Below, one piece after another: positions 24,557-25,735 of a stretch of DNA of 25,735 nt; the stretch's first letter is position 1; the number at the start of each line of letters is the position of its first letter. The DNA lies in NCBI GenBank assembly GCA_013140465.1, contig JABFST010000387.1, positions 1-25,735 of the forward strand, in the 5' to 3' direction. This DNA comes from Methylococcaceae bacterium (GTDB lineage Bacteria > Pseudomonadota > Gammaproteobacteria > Methylococcales > Methylomonadaceae). The notes beneath the pieces were generated by a model, which was not told the origin of the DNA, ran no database searches, and saw only the letters and a list, made by a program, of their open reading frames with translations. The position numbers and the translations under genes were made by a program.

Positions 24557-24694
24557 CACTTATGGTTTTTAACCAGTGCTATGGCGGCGATAATAACCAC
24601 GGCATGACCGCCTTAATGCGCGACTGCTGCAATTTTAAATGATGGCATCTTAGTTGCTTATTAATAACTTTGCTGCCTGATCTTTAGGCATATT

Positions 24695-24706
24695 GCTAAT
24701 ATTAGC
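24695..24706. promoter_or_regulatory. Perfect 12-bp palindrome upstream of binding-protein gene
   Basis: GCTAATATTAGC lies 24 nt before the ATG at 24731. It could be an operator or simply an AT-rich leader hairpin; an adjacent TGCCT/AGGCA inverted repeat spans 24674-24690. Confidence 0.3.
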
Positions 24707-24730
24707 GGGATACTCACCCCAGGGATTTCT

Positions 24731-25570
24731 ATGCGTAAGTTTACCCATTGTTTTTTACACCTAATCCTTATGATTGCAGGCTTGGCCTTTTCGGTTCTGG
24801 CACAAGCGCAAACCTATACTGTCGGCATCGTACCGCAACAGGCGGCGGCGGTGTTGGCGGCAAACTGGACGCCTATGCTTTCGTATTTACAGCAAAGCAC
24901 TGGCGTGACGCTTAGTTTTAAGACTGCACCTAGCATTCCCGAATTTGAGCAGCGCCTGGCTAAAGGTGAGTACGATTTTGCCTACATGAACCCCTACCAT
25001 TATGTCGTGTTTAGCGCCACGCCGGGCTACCGTGCCTTGGCTAAAGAAAAAGGCACGCGTTTACAAGGCGTGGTTGTCGTACGCAAAGACAGCAGCTACA
25101 CCGATATTAGCCAATTGGCGGGTAAAGATTTGGCTTTTCCGGCCCCTGCGTCTTTTGCCGCCAGTGTATTGCCGCGTATGCAGCTCAGCAAGCAAGGCAT
25201 TGCCTTTACTCCCCATTTCGTCAATTCCCATGATTCCGTGTATTACTCGGTCGCACGCGGAATATACCCCGCAGGGGGCGGCGTGGTGCGGACATTAGAG
25301 GCAGCACCCGCCGAAATCCGTGACCAACTGCGCATCCTATGGCGTACCGACACGTTTACGCCACACGCATTAGCCGTGCATCCGCGCGTACCCGAAGCCG
25401 TGCAACAGGCTGTTGCCAAAGGGCTTTATGGCATGGCGGATGATGCCGCAGCCGCTGCTATCCTGCAAAAACTCAATATGCGGGGTTGGGAATTGGGATC
25501 AGACACCGATTGGGATGATTTGCGCAAATTGCCTTTGGACAACACTGCCGCACCTGTGCGCACGCAATAA
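24731..25570 (+). CDS. PhnD-like periplasmic substrate-binding protein
   Basis: The 279-residue protein has a Sec signal peptide (about 1-26, VLAQA-QT) and the type 2 periplasmic-binding fold of the phosphate/phosphite/phosphonate-binding family (PhnD-like). Characteristic stretches are YTVGIVPQQAAAVLAANWTPMLSYLQQSTG, the YDFAYMNPYHYVVF ligand-loop region and DISQLAGKDLAFPAPASFAAS. AGGGA lies 5 nt before the ATG. No ABC permease or ATPase follows within the window, and a MITE-like repeat with terminator potential starts just past the stop, so this may be an orphan. Family members next to sensor kinases often act in ligand sensing rather than import, and the divergent hybrid kinase fits that picture. 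The ligand is unknown; phosphonate binding should not be assumed. Confidence 0.88.
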   Translation: MRKFTHCFLHLILMIAGLAFSVLAQAQTYTVGIVPQQAAAVLAANWTPMLSYLQQSTGVTLSFKTAPSIPEFEQRLAKGEYDFAYMNPYHYVVFSATPGYRALAKEKGTRLQGVVVVRKDSSYTDISQLAGKDLAFPAPASFAASVLPRMQLSKQGIAFTPHFVNSHDSVYYSVARGIYPAGGGVVRTLEAAPAEIRDQLRILWRTDTFTPHALAVHPRVPEAVQQAVAKGLYGMADDAAAAAILQKLNMRGWELGSDTDWDDLRKLPLDNTAAPVRTQ

Positions 25571-25574
25571 CGCG

Positions 25575-25714
25575 TAGGGGCAATCCTTTGTGGTTGCCCC
25601 AAGACAGCCGCGTAGGGTTGCCTATCCACGCGTGTTTTTTACCTAAAAATCAAAACGGCTGGCAACCGCAAGCTCAGTAGCGTCAAACAGGGCAACCACA
25701 AGGGATGGCCCCTA
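25575..25714. repeat. MITE-like element with 25-bp terminal inverted repeats
   Basis: Positions 25575-25599 and 25690-25714 are inverted repeats matching at 23 of 25 positions; both outer ends read TAGGGGC and the inner ends TTGTGGTTGCCC. The left end also forms its own hairpin GGGGCAA/TTGCCCC (25577-25600), which may end transcription of the binding-protein gene. The 90-nt core has no gene. Confidence 0.8.
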
Positions 25715-25735
25715 TAAACAAGCAAACCATTCATG

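Larger units (their letters stand above)
24188..24730. other. Divergent intergenic region with repeats and possible operators
   Basis: This 543-nt region has no convincing gene. It contains an imperfect REP-like hairpin at 24284-24303 (GCAACG with CGTTGC), a solo arm of the 54-180 element at 24337-24360, paired direct repeats at 24520-24556 and a 12-bp palindrome GCTAATATTAGC at 24695-24706. It must carry the promoters for the kinase and the binding-protein gene. Confidence 0.55.

Noticed and set aside
24731..25570. phnD of a phosphonate transporter
   Set aside because: No permease or ATPase gene is present in the window and the family binds varied ligands.

Overview
The window most resembles a free-living, moderate-GC gammaproteobacterium, perhaps a Methylococcales-type methanotroph or a relative. 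That is an inference from the gene families, the lipoprotein and porin types and the many short palindromic repeats; no taxonomic marker gene is present. Most genes lie on the minus strand.

Region 1 (about 218-4348, minus strand) reads, in transcription order: a stand-alone acyl carrier protein, a HemN-like radical SAM enzyme, a sulfotransferase, a chorismate-lyase-family protein and an amidinotransferase. Spacing is tight, except for about 100 nt either side of the first and last genes. These look like tailoring and starter-unit genes of a secondary-metabolite pathway. An 850-nt gene-free stretch with a striking 17-bp tandem repeat separates them from a plus-strand lipoprotein gene (5202-6407).

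Region 2 (6599-15291, minus strand) holds the assembly line. In transcription order it has a SnoaL-like protein, an O-methyltransferase, an outer-membrane porin, a condensation plus carrier protein with no adenylation domain, and a KS-AT-ACP-thioesterase polyketide synthase that overlaps it by 8 nt. With region 1 this suggests a small hybrid NRPS-PKS pathway whose product may carry a guanidino group (amidinotransferase), a sulfate ester (sulfotransferase) and an O-methyl group, possibly from a 4-hydroxybenzoate-type precursor. No adenylation enzyme or phosphopantetheinyl transferase is visible, so part of the machinery must lie elsewhere. The product is unknown.

Region 3 (15511-21119) has two tandem paralogous exported proteins of unknown function. 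Upstream of them is a periplasmic Ser-type arylsulfatase, and divergent from it the matching anaerobic sulfatase-maturating radical SAM enzyme (anSME). Sulfation genes in region 1 and a secreted desulfating system here raise the possibility of a sulfate-capped metabolite that is unmasked outside the cytoplasm. This is speculation.

Region 4 (21152-25570) has a large hybrid sensor kinase (two PAS, HisKA, HATPase, REC, Hpt). It is divergent from a PhnD-like periplasmic binding protein, and the shared intergenic region holds 22-bp-spaced direct repeats that could be an operator. Both window ends carry MITE-like elements with long imperfect terminal inverted repeats (54-180 and 25575-25714).
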